Below, piece after piece: positions 7,041 to 16,211 of a stretch of DNA of 24,703 nt. This DNA is from Candidatus Neomicrothrix sp. UBA2131 (GTDB lineage Bacteria > Actinomycetota > Acidimicrobiia > Acidimicrobiales > MedAcidi-G1), in NCBI GenBank assembly GCA_002329075.1, contig DCXR01000042.1:15318-40020 (forward strand), written 5' to 3'. Position 1 is the first letter of the stretch, and every line of letters begins with the position of its first letter. The position numbers and the translations under genes were made by a program. Under the pieces are notes generated by a model. It did no database searches. It saw only the letters and a list, made by a program, of their open reading frames with translations, and was not told the DNA's origin.

Positions 7041-8629
7041 CAGCGACCCTCTTCCGAATCCGCGCCACCTTCAGGGACGATGTCGACGCCCATGCGGCTG
7101 GTCGGCTCGTGGAAGCCGTCGACGTGTCGTTCAACGTGTTCGACGAGGGCGTCGACCGCCGGCTCCATGCGCTCGATGACCGGCTTCGGGTAGATGCCGA
7201 GCACCACGATCAACGCCAGCAGCGGTGTCAGGACCAGGCCCTCGCGCAGGCGCAGGTCGGGCATCTCCGCGTTGTCGCCCTCGGCGGGGCCGTGGAACAC
7301 CCGCTGGTAGGCCCACAGCAGGTAGAGGGCGGCCAGCACCACGCCGCCGCCGGCCGCCACGGCATACCAACGGTGGGCGTTGAAGGTCCCGACCAGCACG
7401 AGGAACTCGCCGACGAAGCCGTTCAGGCCGGGAAGGCCGATCGACGACAGCATCACCACGGTGAAGACCGCTGCCAGGATCGGGGCCGACTTCTGGAGTC
7501 CACCCAGTTCGGCGATCTGGTGCGTGTGGCGTCGTTCGTAGATCATCCCGACCAGGAGGAACAGGGCGCCGGTGGAGATGCCGTGGTTGACCATCTGGAG
7601 CAGGCCGCCCTCGATGCCCTCTGTGTTGAGGGCGAACGTGCCCAGGATGATGAACCCCAGGTGCGCCACCGATGAGTAGGCGACCAGGCGTTTGAGGTCC
7701 TTCTGCATGGTGGCGACGACCGCCCCGTAGACGATGCCGACCACTCCGAGCACGAGGAAGACCGGGGCGAAGTGGTGGGTGGCCTCCGGGAACAGGTACA
7801 GGCCGAAGCGCAGGAACCCGTAGGTGCCCAACTTGAGGAGCACGCCCGCGAGGATCACGGAACCTGCGGTGGGTGCCTCGGTGTGGGCGTCGGGAAGCCA
7901 GGTGTGCAGCGGGAAGATCGGCACCTTGACGGCGAAGGCCAGTGCGAAGGCCAGGAACAGCCAGCGGGCGGTCTCGGCGGCGATGCTCTGCGCCTCGGCG
8001 ATGGCGATGAGGTCGAATGTGAGCGGCCCGCCGGTGGCGTCGGCATGCAGGAACGCCAGCGACACGATGCCGACGAGCATCAGCGCCGAGCCGGCCATCG
8101 TGTAGAGGAAGAACTTGGTGGCCGCATAGGTGCGGTTGCCGTGGCCCCACCGGCCGATGAGGAAGTACATCGGGACGAGCACGATCTCGAAGCACAGGAA
8201 GAAGATGACCAGGTCGAGGCTGGCGAACACGCCCATCACGCCGCCTTCGAGGACCAGCATCCAGGCGTAGTAGGCGCGGCTGTCGTGCCCCGGGTCGGTG
8301 GCCAGGATGGCGATCGGGAACAGGATCCCCGTCAGGGCGACGAGGAACAGCGATATCCCGTCTATGCCGAACAGCCAGGAGATGCCGAGCTCCTCGATCC
8401 ATGCGTGGCGGCTGCCGAACTGGAAGCCGTCGACTCCGGGGTCGAAGGCGGAGAGCAGCCACAGCGTGAGCGCTCCGGTCGCCATCGTGGCGAGCACGGC
8501 CACCAACTTCAACAGTTCCGGGCGGCGGCGGGGTCCGAGGATCACCAACAGGGCGCCGAGCAGGGGCGTGAGGACCAGTGCGGGCAGCACCGGGAAGGAG
8601 GGCGAGGCGGAGGCGAGCACGGGGATCAC
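7040..8629 (-). CDS. nuoM: NADH-quinone oxidoreductase subunit M, 14-subunit complex I
   Basis: Antiporter-like proton channel subunit, 529 residues, about 14 helices. Key residues are visible: Glu148 in CFEIVLVPMYFLIGRWG, Lys235 in VKVPIFPLHTWLPDAHTEAPT, Lys266 in LLKLGTYGFLR and Glu408 in GFVGEFLVL. I chose the GTG at 8627-8629, which overlaps the nuoL stop as GTGA. A TTG one codon earlier is the only near alternative; the longer open frame upstream is a shadow of nuoL. The C-terminal tail of about 50 residues is hydrophilic and ends in an acidic stretch (GGADSEEGR). Confidence 0.95.
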   Translation of the reverse strand: MIPVLASASPSFPVLPALVLTPLLGALLVILGPRRRPELLKLVAVLATMATGALTLWLLSAFDPGVDGFQFGSRHAWIEELGISWLFGIDGISLFLVALTGILFPIAILATDPGHDSRAYYAWMLVLEGGVMGVFASLDLVIFFLCFEIVLVPMYFLIGRWGHGNRTYAATKFFLYTMAGSALMLVGIVSLAFLHADATGGPLTFDLIAIAEAQSIAAETARWLFLAFALAFAVKVPIFPLHTWLPDAHTEAPTAGSVILAGVLLKLGTYGFLRFGLYLFPEATHHFAPVFLVLGVVGIVYGAVVATMQKDLKRLVAYSSVAHLGFIILGTFALNTEGIEGGLLQMVNHGISTGALFLLVGMIYERRHTHQIAELGGLQKSAPILAAVFTVVMLSSIGLPGLNGFVGEFLVLVGTFNAHRWYAVAAGGGVVLAALYLLWAYQRVFHGPAEGDNAEMPDLRLREGLVLTPLLALIVVLGIYPKPVIERMEPAVDALVEHVERHVDGFHEPTSRMGVDIVPEGGADSEEGR

Positions 8630-10965
8630 CAACTGGCCCTCGTGAGGAACCACAGCAGCAGTGCAACCGCTCCCAGCGCGGCGCCGACGGCGTAGGTGCG
8701 GACCAGCCCGTTGTGGAAGCGACGCAGCACGCCGGCCAGGCGGCGAACCGACGTACCGACCCCGTTGACGGCGCCGTCCACGATGCGCTCGTCGAAGGTG
8801 GTGGTGGCCTCGAAGCCGGCCCGTCCCGGGCCGCCCATGAAGTCGCCCACGGCCCGGTCGATGGCCCAGGCATCGGCCAGCAGTGGCTGTTCGAAGACCC
8901 GGTGGTCGATGCGACGACGCTGGTAGGCGGCGATGGCGACGGCGATTCCGACGAGGCCGCCGGCGATGGCGATGGCCGCCAGCACCCAGAGCATCCCGGC
9001 GCCGAGACCGAGGTGGACCTCGTTGCCGAACAGCGAGGGCTCGAGCCACTGCTCGAGGAACCTGAGCGATGGTGCGAACGGGAGCTGCATGATCCCACCA
9101 CCGACCGACAGGACCGCCAGGACCACCAGCGGCAGGGTCATCGTCCACGGCGACTCGTGCGGGTGGTGGTCGGCACGGGCGGCCACCGCATCGGGCAGGT
9201 GGTCTGCGACGTCGTCGGTGTCGGGCGCGGCGTCGAGGGCGAGCGCGGGAACCTCCTCACGGCCCTCAGCGGCGGCGATGACGATGGCGTGGTCGGCGGC
9301 GGCAACGGTGTGCGCCGCCTGGGCGACGGCCAGCGATTCCTCGGCCACCTCGACCGCCATGACGGCAGCGGTCACGGCGTCCTCTGCGGCGAGCACCGCC
9401 TGGGCGAGCACCTCAGGATCGGAGGCGTCGTCCGCCGTGTCTCCGGAGGTCGCCGATCGGGCCGCTTCGATGGCCGAAGCGTGTGCGGACTCCGCCTCTG
9501 CACGAACGGCAACCGCCGACTCGCGGCCCGTGCGCGCCACTTCGACGGTTGCCACGGAGTCGTCAAGGTTGGCCGTCGCAGCGGCCAGGCGGCCGTCCCA
9601 TGCGGCGACCACCTCGTCGGGTCGGGCGTCCGCGTAGCGGTGTCGGCCGAAGAAGGTGAGCACCACCTGGCGGGTCATGTAGAAGGCGGTCAGCACGGCG
9701 GTCACCAGGCCGACCGCCCACAGGGCGGGGCTCTCGTTCCAGGCGTACGCGAGGATCTCGTCCTTCGACCAGAAGCCGGCGAACGGCGGCACGCCGGCAA
9801 TGGCCAGCCAGCCGATGATGAAGGTGGAGGCGGTGACCGGCATCCACTTCCGGAGACCCCCGTAGTGGCGTAGGTCCTGGTCGCCGTCCATGCCGTGGAT
9901 GACCGAGCCCGATCCGAGGAACAGCAGCGCCTTGAAGAAGGCGTGGGTGACCATGTGGAAGATGGCCGGCACGTAGGCGCCACAGCCCACGGCGAGGAAC
10001 ATGTAACCGAGTTGGCTGATGGTCGAGTACGCCAGCACCTTCTTCATGTCGGTCTGCGCCATGGCGATGGTCGCTGCGAACAGCGCCGTGCCCACCCCCA
10101 CCCAGGCGATGAGCGAGGGGACCCAGTCGGCTGCGTCGGCGATGATCGGGTTGACGCGGGTCAGGAGGTAGATCCCCGAGGTGACCATCGTGGCGGCGTG
10201 GATCAGTGCCGAAACGGGCGTGGGGCCGGCCATGGCATCGGGAAGCCACAGGTACAGCGGGAACTGCGCCGACTTGCCGATCGCCCCGGCGAAGAGCATC
10301 ACGGCGATGAAGGTGGCCGTCGACTCGGCGACCTGCCCGGCATCCGTTGCATCGAGCACCTCGACGTACGAGAGCGAGCCGAACGTGAAGAACGTCAGGC
10401 ACATGGCGACGAGGACGCCCCAGTCGCCGATGCGGTTCGTGATGAAGGCCTTCTTGCCGGCGGAGGCGTTGGCGGGGTCGGTGAACCAGAAGGAGATGAG
10501 CAGGTATGAACACGCCCCGACGCCCTCCCAGCCGAGGAACGTCAACAGCATGTTGTCGCCCAGGACGAGGACGAGCATGGAGAAGGCGAACAGGTTGAGG
10601 TAGGCGAAGAAGCGGCTGAAGTCGGTGTCGCCGTGCATGTAGCCGATCGAGTACAGGTGGATGAGGGCGCCGACGCCGGTGATGAAGAGGCACATCGTCA
10701 GCGACAGGGGGTCGGCGAGGAAGCCGATGTCGACGGACAGGTCGCCGGCCGGCACCCAGGAGAACAGCGTGGTGACCGAGCGGCGGTGGTGCTCATCGTG
10801 CGACAGCTGGTCGACGACCACGCCGACCGTGGCGGCGAACGACCCGACCATGGCGAGGGTCGCCACCCAGCCGGAGCGAGGCTCGCCGAGGCGTCGACCG
10901 GCCACCAGCAGCAGGGCGAAACCGGCCAGCGGGAACGCCGGGATGAGCCAGACGAGGTCGAGCAT
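8626..10965 (-). CDS. nuoL: NADH-quinone oxidoreductase subunit L with large alanine-rich insertion, 14-subunit complex I
   Basis: Distal antiporter-like subunit, 779 residues; E. coli NuoL has 613. The channel core is normal: Glu147 in FLGWEGVGACSYLLISFW, Lys231 in IGKSAQFPLYLWLPDAM, GPTPVSALIHAATMV, and Lys401 in FWSKDEIL. After the helix ending TRQVVLTFFG (residue 440), the loop normally runs in a few residues to HPHESPW (601-607). Here it is stretched to about 160 residues (9172-9627) of Ala, Glu, Asp and Val-rich sequence with long predicted helices and no Pro over most of its length. The C-terminus then resumes with the expected helices and the amphipathic lateral region. The ATG is 3 nt after the nuoK stop. 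The insertion reads in frame with no sign of a frameshift. Confidence 0.95.
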   Translation of the reverse strand: MLDLVWLIPAFPLAGFALLLVAGRRLGEPRSGWVATLAMVGSFAATVGVVVDQLSHDEHHRRSVTTLFSWVPAGDLSVDIGFLADPLSLTMCLFITGVGALIHLYSIGYMHGDTDFSRFFAYLNLFAFSMLVLVLGDNMLLTFLGWEGVGACSYLLISFWFTDPANASAGKKAFITNRIGDWGVLVAMCLTFFTFGSLSYVEVLDATDAGQVAESTATFIAVMLFAGAIGKSAQFPLYLWLPDAMAGPTPVSALIHAATMVTSGIYLLTRVNPIIADAADWVPSLIAWVGVGTALFAATIAMAQTDMKKVLAYSTISQLGYMFLAVGCGAYVPAIFHMVTHAFFKALLFLGSGSVIHGMDGDQDLRHYGGLRKWMPVTASTFIIGWLAIAGVPPFAGFWSKDEILAYAWNESPALWAVGLVTAVLTAFYMTRQVVLTFFGRHRYADARPDEVVAAWDGRLAAATANLDDSVATVEVARTGRESAVAVRAEAESAHASAIEAARSATSGDTADDASDPEVLAQAVLAAEDAVTAAVMAVEVAEESLAVAQAAHTVAAADHAIVIAAAEGREEVPALALDAAPDTDDVADHLPDAVAARADHHPHESPWTMTLPLVVLAVLSVGGGIMQLPFAPSLRFLEQWLEPSLFGNEVHLGLGAGMLWVLAAIAIAGGLVGIAVAIAAYQRRRIDHRVFEQPLLADAWAIDRAVGDFMGGPGRAGFEATTTFDERIVDGAVNGVGTSVRRLAGVLRRFHNGLVRTYAVGAALGAVALLLWFLTRASW

Positions 10966-10968
10966 GCC

Positions 10969-11274
10969 CTAGCCCCTCAGTACCGACAGGTCGTCGGCGG
11001 TCGCCCCGGCGCGTCGGCGCATGATCGCAACGATGATCCCGAGGCCCACCACGACCTCTGCGGCCGCCACCACCAGCACGAAGAACACCGATACCTGGCC
11101 GCCCAGGTCGCCCAGGTCGTCACCGAGGCTGACGAAGGTGAGGTTGACGGCGTTGAGCATCAACTCGACGCACATGAACATCACGAGCGGGTTGCGACGT
11201 ACCAGAAGGCCAACGGCGCCCAGCGTGAACAGGACGGCGCCGAGCGTCAGGTACCAGGCGACGGTGACCTCCAT
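10969..11274 (-). CDS. nuoK: NADH-quinone oxidoreductase subunit K, 14-subunit complex I
   Basis: Three-helix membrane-arm subunit of 101 residues. The conserved buried acids are Glu37 in CVELMLNAVNLTF and Glu73 in VAAAEVVVGLGIIVAI. The ATG overlaps the nuoJ stop (TGATG), and the gene ends in TAG 3 nt before nuoL. The open frame continues far upstream through nuoJ, but those codons are a shadow. Length, motif and order make the call secure. Confidence 0.95.
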   Translation of the reverse strand: MEVTVAWYLTLGAVLFTLGAVGLLVRRNPLVMFMCVELMLNAVNLTFVSLGDDLGDLGGQVSVFFVLVVAAAEVVVGLGIIVAIMRRRAGATADDLSVLRG

Positions 11275-11885
11275 CAGGCACCTGCTTCTTCGTCCGGGGC
11301 CTCTTCCGTGTCTTCGGGCTCGTCTTCGGGTTCCGAAGCAACCGCCACGACCGGGAGGGGCTGGAGCGGTCCGGCGAGGCGGCGGACCAGCACGACGGCG
11401 CCGACCACGGCGACCGTGAGCAGCAGGGCGGTCAACTCGACGGCGAAGACGTGGTCGGTGAACAGCGCCTCGCCCAGGCGTCGGGTGTTGTCGCCGGCGT
11501 CCCCCAACGGGGAGTTGGCCGCCGGGGCACCGGTCGGGCCACCGACCGCCACCAGCAGGGCGGAGAGCGTGGTTCCCAGTATTCCGGCACCGATGAGGAC
11601 GGCGAGCGGCCGTTGTCCGGCTATGGGCTCGACATCGAGGTTCTCGGCCCGGTCTACGCCGAGCAGCATGATCACGAAGAGGAACAGGATGACGATGGCG
11701 CCGGCGTAGACGATCACCTGGACGGCGGCGAGGAACGTGGCGTCCAGCAGCAGGAACAGCACGGCCACGCCGAAGACGGACTGGACGAGGAAGAGGGCGG
11801 CGTGGACCGGGTTGCGGGCCAGGAGCACCCCGAAGGCGCCCGAGAGCACGATCACGGCACTGACGATGAACACGGCGGCTTCCAT
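11274..11885 (-). CDS. nuoJ: NADH-quinone oxidoreductase subunit J, 14-subunit complex I
   Basis: Membrane-arm subunit of 203 residues with five predicted helices. Diagnostic stretches are ARNPVHAALFLVQSVFGVA and VIVYAGAIVILFLFVIMLLG, the latter holding the conserved Tyr of helix 3. The ATG overlaps the nuoI stop by one base. After the last helix comes a C-terminal tail of about 35 residues ending in a strongly acidic run (PEDEPEDTEEAPDEE), absent from the paralogue at 608-1153. The tail probably faces the cytoplasm (inference from the positive LVRRLAGP after helix 5); its role is unknown. Confidence 0.94.
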   Translation of the reverse strand: MEAAVFIVSAVIVLSGAFGVLLARNPVHAALFLVQSVFGVAVLFLLLDATFLAAVQVIVYAGAIVILFLFVIMLLGVDRAENLDVEPIAGQRPLAVLIGAGILGTTLSALLVAVGGPTGAPAANSPLGDAGDNTRRLGEALFTDHVFAVELTALLLTVAVVGAVVLVRRLAGPLQPLPVVAVASEPEDEPEDTEEAPDEEAGA

Positions 11886-12508
11886 CAGGCGACGTTCCCC
11901 TCGTCGTCCCCGGCTTCCGGGCCGGACCGGCCCTGCTCCGGGCGTCGCACCCCGTAGCCCAGTTCACCCGACCACGAGACCCTTCCGGCATAGGCGGCGG
12001 ACCCCGACGGGGACGTTGCACGCATCCAGCCCGACGTGTCGGCGTCCTCCCCTTCGCGCCAGTCCTCCCATGGCAGATGTTGGGGTCGACCCGTTTCGTC
12101 GTCGACCAGCAACTCGTCCTTGGTGTAGACGGCGTCGGAGCGGCTGGTGAACGAGAACTCGAACAGCTTCGACTCGGTGATTGCCTCGGTCGGGCAGGCC
12201 TCGACGCAGAGGTCGCAGTGGATGCACCGTAGGTAGTTGATCTCGTAGACGTAGCCGAACCGTTCTCCCGGTGACACCGGGTCGTCGGGCCGGTTGTCGG
12301 CACCGCGTACGTAGATGCACCTTGCGGGGCACACGCCGGCGCAGAGCTCGCAGCCGATGCACTTCTCCATGCCGTCCTCGTACCGGTTGAGGACGTGGCG
12401 ACCATGGAGACGCTCGGGCTTGTCGCGCTTCTGTTCGGGGTACGGGATGGTGACCCGCTTCTCCCAGAGCTTGCGGAACGTGACGGCGAAGCCGCGGAAG
12501 TAGCCCAT
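11885..12508 (-). CDS. nuoI: NADH-quinone oxidoreductase subunit I, 14-subunit complex I
   Basis: Peripheral-arm ferredoxin-like subunit, 207 residues, binding clusters N6a and N6b. Motifs CIGCELCAGVCP (Cys50, 53, 56, 60) and CIHCDLCVEACP (Cys95, 98, 101, 105) are complete. PYPEQKRDKPERLHGRHVLNR before the first motif is typical of bacterial NuoI. The ATG overlaps the nuoH stop (TGATG), and the gene ends on the nuoJ start. The C-terminus extends about 75 residues past the second motif with an acidic and Gly/Arg-rich tail, which accounts for the 39 extra residues over the paralogue at 1150-1656. Confidence 0.96.
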   Translation of the reverse strand: MGYFRGFAVTFRKLWEKRVTIPYPEQKRDKPERLHGRHVLNRYEDGMEKCIGCELCAGVCPARCIYVRGADNRPDDPVSPGERFGYVYEINYLRCIHCDLCVEACPTEAITESKLFEFSFTSRSDAVYTKDELLVDDETGRPQHLPWEDWREGEDADTSGWMRATSPSGSAAYAGRVSWSGELGYGVRRPEQGRSGPEAGDDEGNVA

Positions 12509-13731
12509 CAGGCACCGTTCCCGGCGTCGAGCGCCTCGTCGGACCCGAACTCGAGGGCGCGCCGCTCGGCACGGGCCTTGCGCACGGCGCCACCCAGCAT
12601 GGCGGTGCCCGCCCACAGCACGGCCACGCTGACGAGCACGACGGGCACCGGTGACCAGCCCCTGTCGCGGCCCACGTTGAGCGCCGCTACCAGGAGGAAC
12701 CAGCCGAGCGCCAACGGGATCAGGACCTTCCAGCCCAGGTCCATGAGTTGGTCGTACCGGATCCTGGGCAGGGTCGCCCTGAGCCACACGAAGGTGAAGA
12801 GGAAGGCCGAGAGCTTCAGGGAGAACCACAGGATCGGCCACAGCCAGGCGACACGCTCCACGAGGATCGGGCCGTCGGGGCCACCGAGGAAGAGCGTGAC
12901 CGCTATCGCCGACATGGTGATCACGTTCATGAACTCGGCGAGGGAGAACAGGGCGAAGCGGATCGAGCTGTACTCGGTGTGGAACCCACCCACCAGTTCC
13001 TGCTCGGCTTCGACCAGGTCGAACGGCGGCCGGTTCAACTCGGCGGTGCCGGCCACCAGGAAGATCAGGAACGGTACGACGCCGGTGGTGGCAACGTTCC
13101 AGTTCCAGTTCGACTGGCTGGACACGATCTCATGGGTGGAAAGGGAGCCGCCGGTCAGGAAGACCGTGGCGATGGCGAGGCCCAGCGCAGCCTCGTAGCT
13201 GATCATCTGGGCGGACGCCCGGACGGAGCCGAGCAACGGGTACTTCGAGCCCGATGACCAGCCGGCCAGCATCACGCCGTAGACGGCGACCGAGGAGAGG
13301 GCGAGGAACAGCAGGATGCCCATCGGCGGATCGGCCACCTGCAGGAAGGTGCGGTGGCCGAACCAGCCCACGGTGCCGTCACCGGTGCGGAAGTCGCCGC
13401 CGATCGGGACGATGGCGAAGACCAGGAAGGCCGGCACCAGCGACAGGTAGGGCGCCAACTTGAACACCGGCCGGTCGGCGTTTTCCGGGATCAGGTCCTC
13501 CTTGAAGAACAGCTTGATGCCGTCGGCCAGGGTCTGGAGGATGCCCCACGGTCCGGCCACGTCCGGTCCGATGCGGTTCTGCATGTCGCTGATGAGCTTG
13601 CGCTCGAACCAGACCGTCAGCATCACCGACACCATCAGCAGGGCAAACGAGACGACCACCTTGAGCAGGACGATCAGGAATACCTCGAGGCCGACGGGCC
13701 CGAGGAGGAGCGGATCAGCGGCGATGACCAT
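12508..13731 (-). CDS. nuoH: NADH-quinone oxidoreductase subunit H, 14-subunit complex I
   Basis: Membrane subunit (407 residues) forming the quinone tunnel floor. Family motifs: WFERKLISDMQNRIGPDVAG, FFKEDLIPENADRPVFKLAP, GSKYPLLGSVRASAQMISYE, ELNRPPFDLVEAEQELVGGFHTEYS and LRATLPRIRYDQLMDLGWKVLIP. The ATG overlaps the nuoG stop (TGATG); codons upstream in the same open frame are a shadow of nuoG. The protein has an extra hydrophobic segment near residues 363-380 and a charged tail (RKARAERRALEF) beyond the last standard helix, making it longer than the E. coli protein (325). Confidence 0.96.
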   Translation of the reverse strand: MVIAADPLLLGPVGLEVFLIVLLKVVVSFALLMVSVMLTVWFERKLISDMQNRIGPDVAGPWGILQTLADGIKLFFKEDLIPENADRPVFKLAPYLSLVPAFLVFAIVPIGGDFRTGDGTVGWFGHRTFLQVADPPMGILLFLALSSVAVYGVMLAGWSSGSKYPLLGSVRASAQMISYEAALGLAIATVFLTGGSLSTHEIVSSQSNWNWNVATTGVVPFLIFLVAGTAELNRPPFDLVEAEQELVGGFHTEYSSIRFALFSLAEFMNVITMSAIAVTLFLGGPDGPILVERVAWLWPILWFSLKLSAFLFTFVWLRATLPRIRYDQLMDLGWKVLIPLALGWFLLVAALNVGRDRGWSPVPVVLVSVAVLWAGTAMLGGAVRKARAERRALEFGSDEALDAGNGA

Positions 13732-16211
13732 CAGACCGGCACCACCGTCAGGTCGATCACCGCAGCAGTGGCCTCGATGAGGTCGCCGGCCGACACACCC
13801 TGCTGGTTGAACAGGAGGTGGGCGGTGCCCTTGGTGACCCTGGGATCGGGGCCGACGACGACGTCGGCGTTGCCCTTCGGTCCCCGTACCTCGATTCTGC
13901 CGCCCTCCGCCACCCCGAGGGCGGCAAAGTCGGTGGGCTCGAACGCCAGCCGGGTCACGGGGGCCAGGCCTGCCAGCGATCGGCTGTGCGCTGTGAGTAC
14001 GCCGCAGTCGTACATCGAGCGCGTCACGACCAGGCGGTAGGAGTTCTTGTCGTGGCTGGGCACCTCGAGGGGCGCCGGGCGGACCAGGGCCGGGCCGCCG
14101 CTGATGAGGATGCCCTCCCGGGCCTGGCTGACGAGCGCCTCCGGGTCGACGTGGGCGTGGATCGGCGAGACGATGGCGAGTTCGGCCCACATGTCGTCGG
14201 GCGAGGAGATGCCCAGGTCGGCCCCCAGCCGACGGGCCAGTTCGACGGCGATCATCCAGTCGGGGCGGGCAGTCCCCGGCGGGGTCACCTTGCGGGCCAC
14301 GATGCTCACCCGACCCTCGAGGTTTGTGACGGTGCCATCGGTCTCGGTCGGGGCGGTGGCGGGCAGGACCACGTCGGCGGCGGCCACGGTCGGTGTGGCG
14401 AACAGGTCCAGGGCGATGACCGTTCCGGCCCCTTCGAGCCCGCGACGCGCCAGGTCGTGGTCGGGGACGTCGGCCAGGACATCGGCGCCGAGCAGCACCA
14501 GTACGTCGACCTCACCGTCGGCGGCGGCCTGCAACGAGGCGAGGGCATCGCGGCCCCTTCTGGCCGGAGTGGTCGGCCAGGCGTCGGCGAACCGGGACCG
14601 GCCCTCTTCGAGGCCGACCCGCCCGGGAAGTAGGCCAGGGGCCAGCCCGAGGTCGAGGGCGCCGTGGACGTTGCCACGGCGCAGCATCGACAGGAAGCGG
14701 ACGTCGGCGATCCTGTCGTGCAGGACGAGGGCCGCATCGACGACCGTCCCGGGTGCCTCAGCCAGCGACTGCCGGCCCAGCAACACGGTAACCGGCCGGT
14801 TCTGGCCGACTGCCGCCTCGGAGATGATCGCGCCGACCGCCTGCGCCTCTTCGACGGTTACCCCACCAATGGGTGCGGTGCCCCCCTCTCCGAACATGGC
14901 ACGGACGACGCCGATCGCCTCTCCGGGGCGCACCCGGAGCGAATGGGAGGCGAATGGCGTGAGGCCCGTCGCCCTGGGCGACAGTTCGATCAGCGTGGCA
15001 CCGTCGTGGACGACCGCATGGCGCAGGCGCAGGTACAACGCCCCCAGTTCCTCCTTGGGGTCGGGGCCGAGCAGCACGATGACGCCGCCGGGGATACAGG
15101 CCTCGTCGATGGTCGCCCTGGGCAGGCCGAGGACGAAATCGGCGCGAAGACCATCTCCCAACTGGGCGTCGACGTTGTCGGTGCCCAGCACACCCTTTGC
15201 CAGCTTGGCCCAGGTGTATTGCGACTCGTTGGTGAGGCGGGCTCCGCCCAGGACTGCGATCCGGTCGGGGTCGACGTCGGTGAGTGCGGCCGCCGCCGCG
15301 GCGAGCGCTTCGCCCCATCCGGTCGGTGCCAGGTCGCCGTCGTCGCCGCGCAGCAGCGGCGTCCCGAGGCGGTCCTCGTGGTCGTACGCCTCGAAGATGA
15401 AACGCTCCTTGTCGGAGAGCCATCCCCAGTTGACGCCGTCGGCGTCGACCCCCTGGAAGCGCAGCACGCGGTCGCGTGACGACTGCACGGCGATGCGGCT
15501 GCCGACGCTGTCGACGACGCTGGTGGATTCGACCTCCTCGAGGTCCCAGGGGCGGGCCTTGAAGCGGTAGGGCGCTGCAGTCAGTGCGCCGACAGGGCAG
15601 ACCTGCACGGTGTTGCCGCTGAAGTAGGAGCTGAAGGGCTCATCGGGGAAGGTGTTGACCTCGGTGCCTGAGCCCCGGCCCTGGAAGTGGATCAGGGCGT
15701 CGCCGGCCACCTCGCTGGCGAAGCGGGTGCAGCGGTCGCAGAGGATGCAGCGCTCCCGGTCGAGGAAGACATTTTCGTTCACCGGGATGGGCTTTTCGAA
15801 GTGGCGCTTCTCCTCGACGAAGCGGCTTTCGCCCGGTCCGAACGCCACCGTCTGGTCCTGGAGCGGGCACTCGCCGCCCTTGTCGCAGACGGGACAGTCG
15901 AGTGGGTGGTTGACGAGCAGGAATTCGAGCACGCCGTCCTGGGCCTTGCGGGTGCGCTCGGATTTCGTGTCGACCTGCATGCCGGCGCTGCACTCGAGCA
16001 TGCACGAGGCCTGCAGCGCCGGGCCCCGACCGGTGTCGACCTCTACGAGGCACGCCCGGCACATGCCCACCGGCTGCATCCGCGGGTGGTGGCAGAACCT
16101 CGGAATGTAGGTGCCGGTGCGTTCGCAGGCGTCGATCAGCAGTTCGCCGGGGTTCGCCACGACGGTGCCACCGTCGACGGTTATCTCCATGGACTGCCCA
16201 ACATCGCTCAT
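13731..16211 (-). CDS. nuoG: NADH-quinone oxidoreductase subunit G, 14-subunit complex I
   Basis: The 75-kDa-type subunit, 826 residues, carries electrons from NuoE/NuoF towards NuoI. The N-terminal [2Fe-2S] ferredoxin domain (cluster N1b) uses Cys40, 51 and 54 plus Cys70 or 74. His102, Cys106, 109 and 115 form the N5-type site (NHPLDCPVCDKGGEC). Cys155, 158, 161 and 205 form N4 (CILCDRC and CPVG). The following molybdopterin-oxidoreductase-like domain (about 220-826) has no cysteine between residues 206 and 371, so the optional N7 cluster motif is missing; the equivalent position reads SVVDSVGSRI. The ATG overlaps the nuoF stop (ATGA). Length is in the usual range. Confidence 0.96.
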   Translation of the reverse strand: MSDVGQSMEITVDGGTVVANPGELLIDACERTGTYIPRFCHHPRMQPVGMCRACLVEVDTGRGPALQASCMLECSAGMQVDTKSERTRKAQDGVLEFLLVNHPLDCPVCDKGGECPLQDQTVAFGPGESRFVEEKRHFEKPIPVNENVFLDRERCILCDRCTRFASEVAGDALIHFQGRGSGTEVNTFPDEPFSSYFSGNTVQVCPVGALTAAPYRFKARPWDLEEVESTSVVDSVGSRIAVQSSRDRVLRFQGVDADGVNWGWLSDKERFIFEAYDHEDRLGTPLLRGDDGDLAPTGWGEALAAAAAALTDVDPDRIAVLGGARLTNESQYTWAKLAKGVLGTDNVDAQLGDGLRADFVLGLPRATIDEACIPGGVIVLLGPDPKEELGALYLRLRHAVVHDGATLIELSPRATGLTPFASHSLRVRPGEAIGVVRAMFGEGGTAPIGGVTVEEAQAVGAIISEAAVGQNRPVTVLLGRQSLAEAPGTVVDAALVLHDRIADVRFLSMLRRGNVHGALDLGLAPGLLPGRVGLEEGRSRFADAWPTTPARRGRDALASLQAAADGEVDVLVLLGADVLADVPDHDLARRGLEGAGTVIALDLFATPTVAAADVVLPATAPTETDGTVTNLEGRVSIVARKVTPPGTARPDWMIAVELARRLGADLGISSPDDMWAELAIVSPIHAHVDPEALVSQAREGILISGGPALVRPAPLEVPSHDKNSYRLVVTRSMYDCGVLTAHSRSLAGLAPVTRLAFEPTDFAALGVAEGGRIEVRGPKGNADVVVGPDPRVTKGTAHLLFNQQGVSAGDLIEATAAVIDLTVVPV

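Noticed and set aside
14047..15570. A 507-codon plus-strand open frame
   Set aside because: Fully antisense to nuoG, with Ser/Arg/Pro-rich low-complexity translation and no family features.
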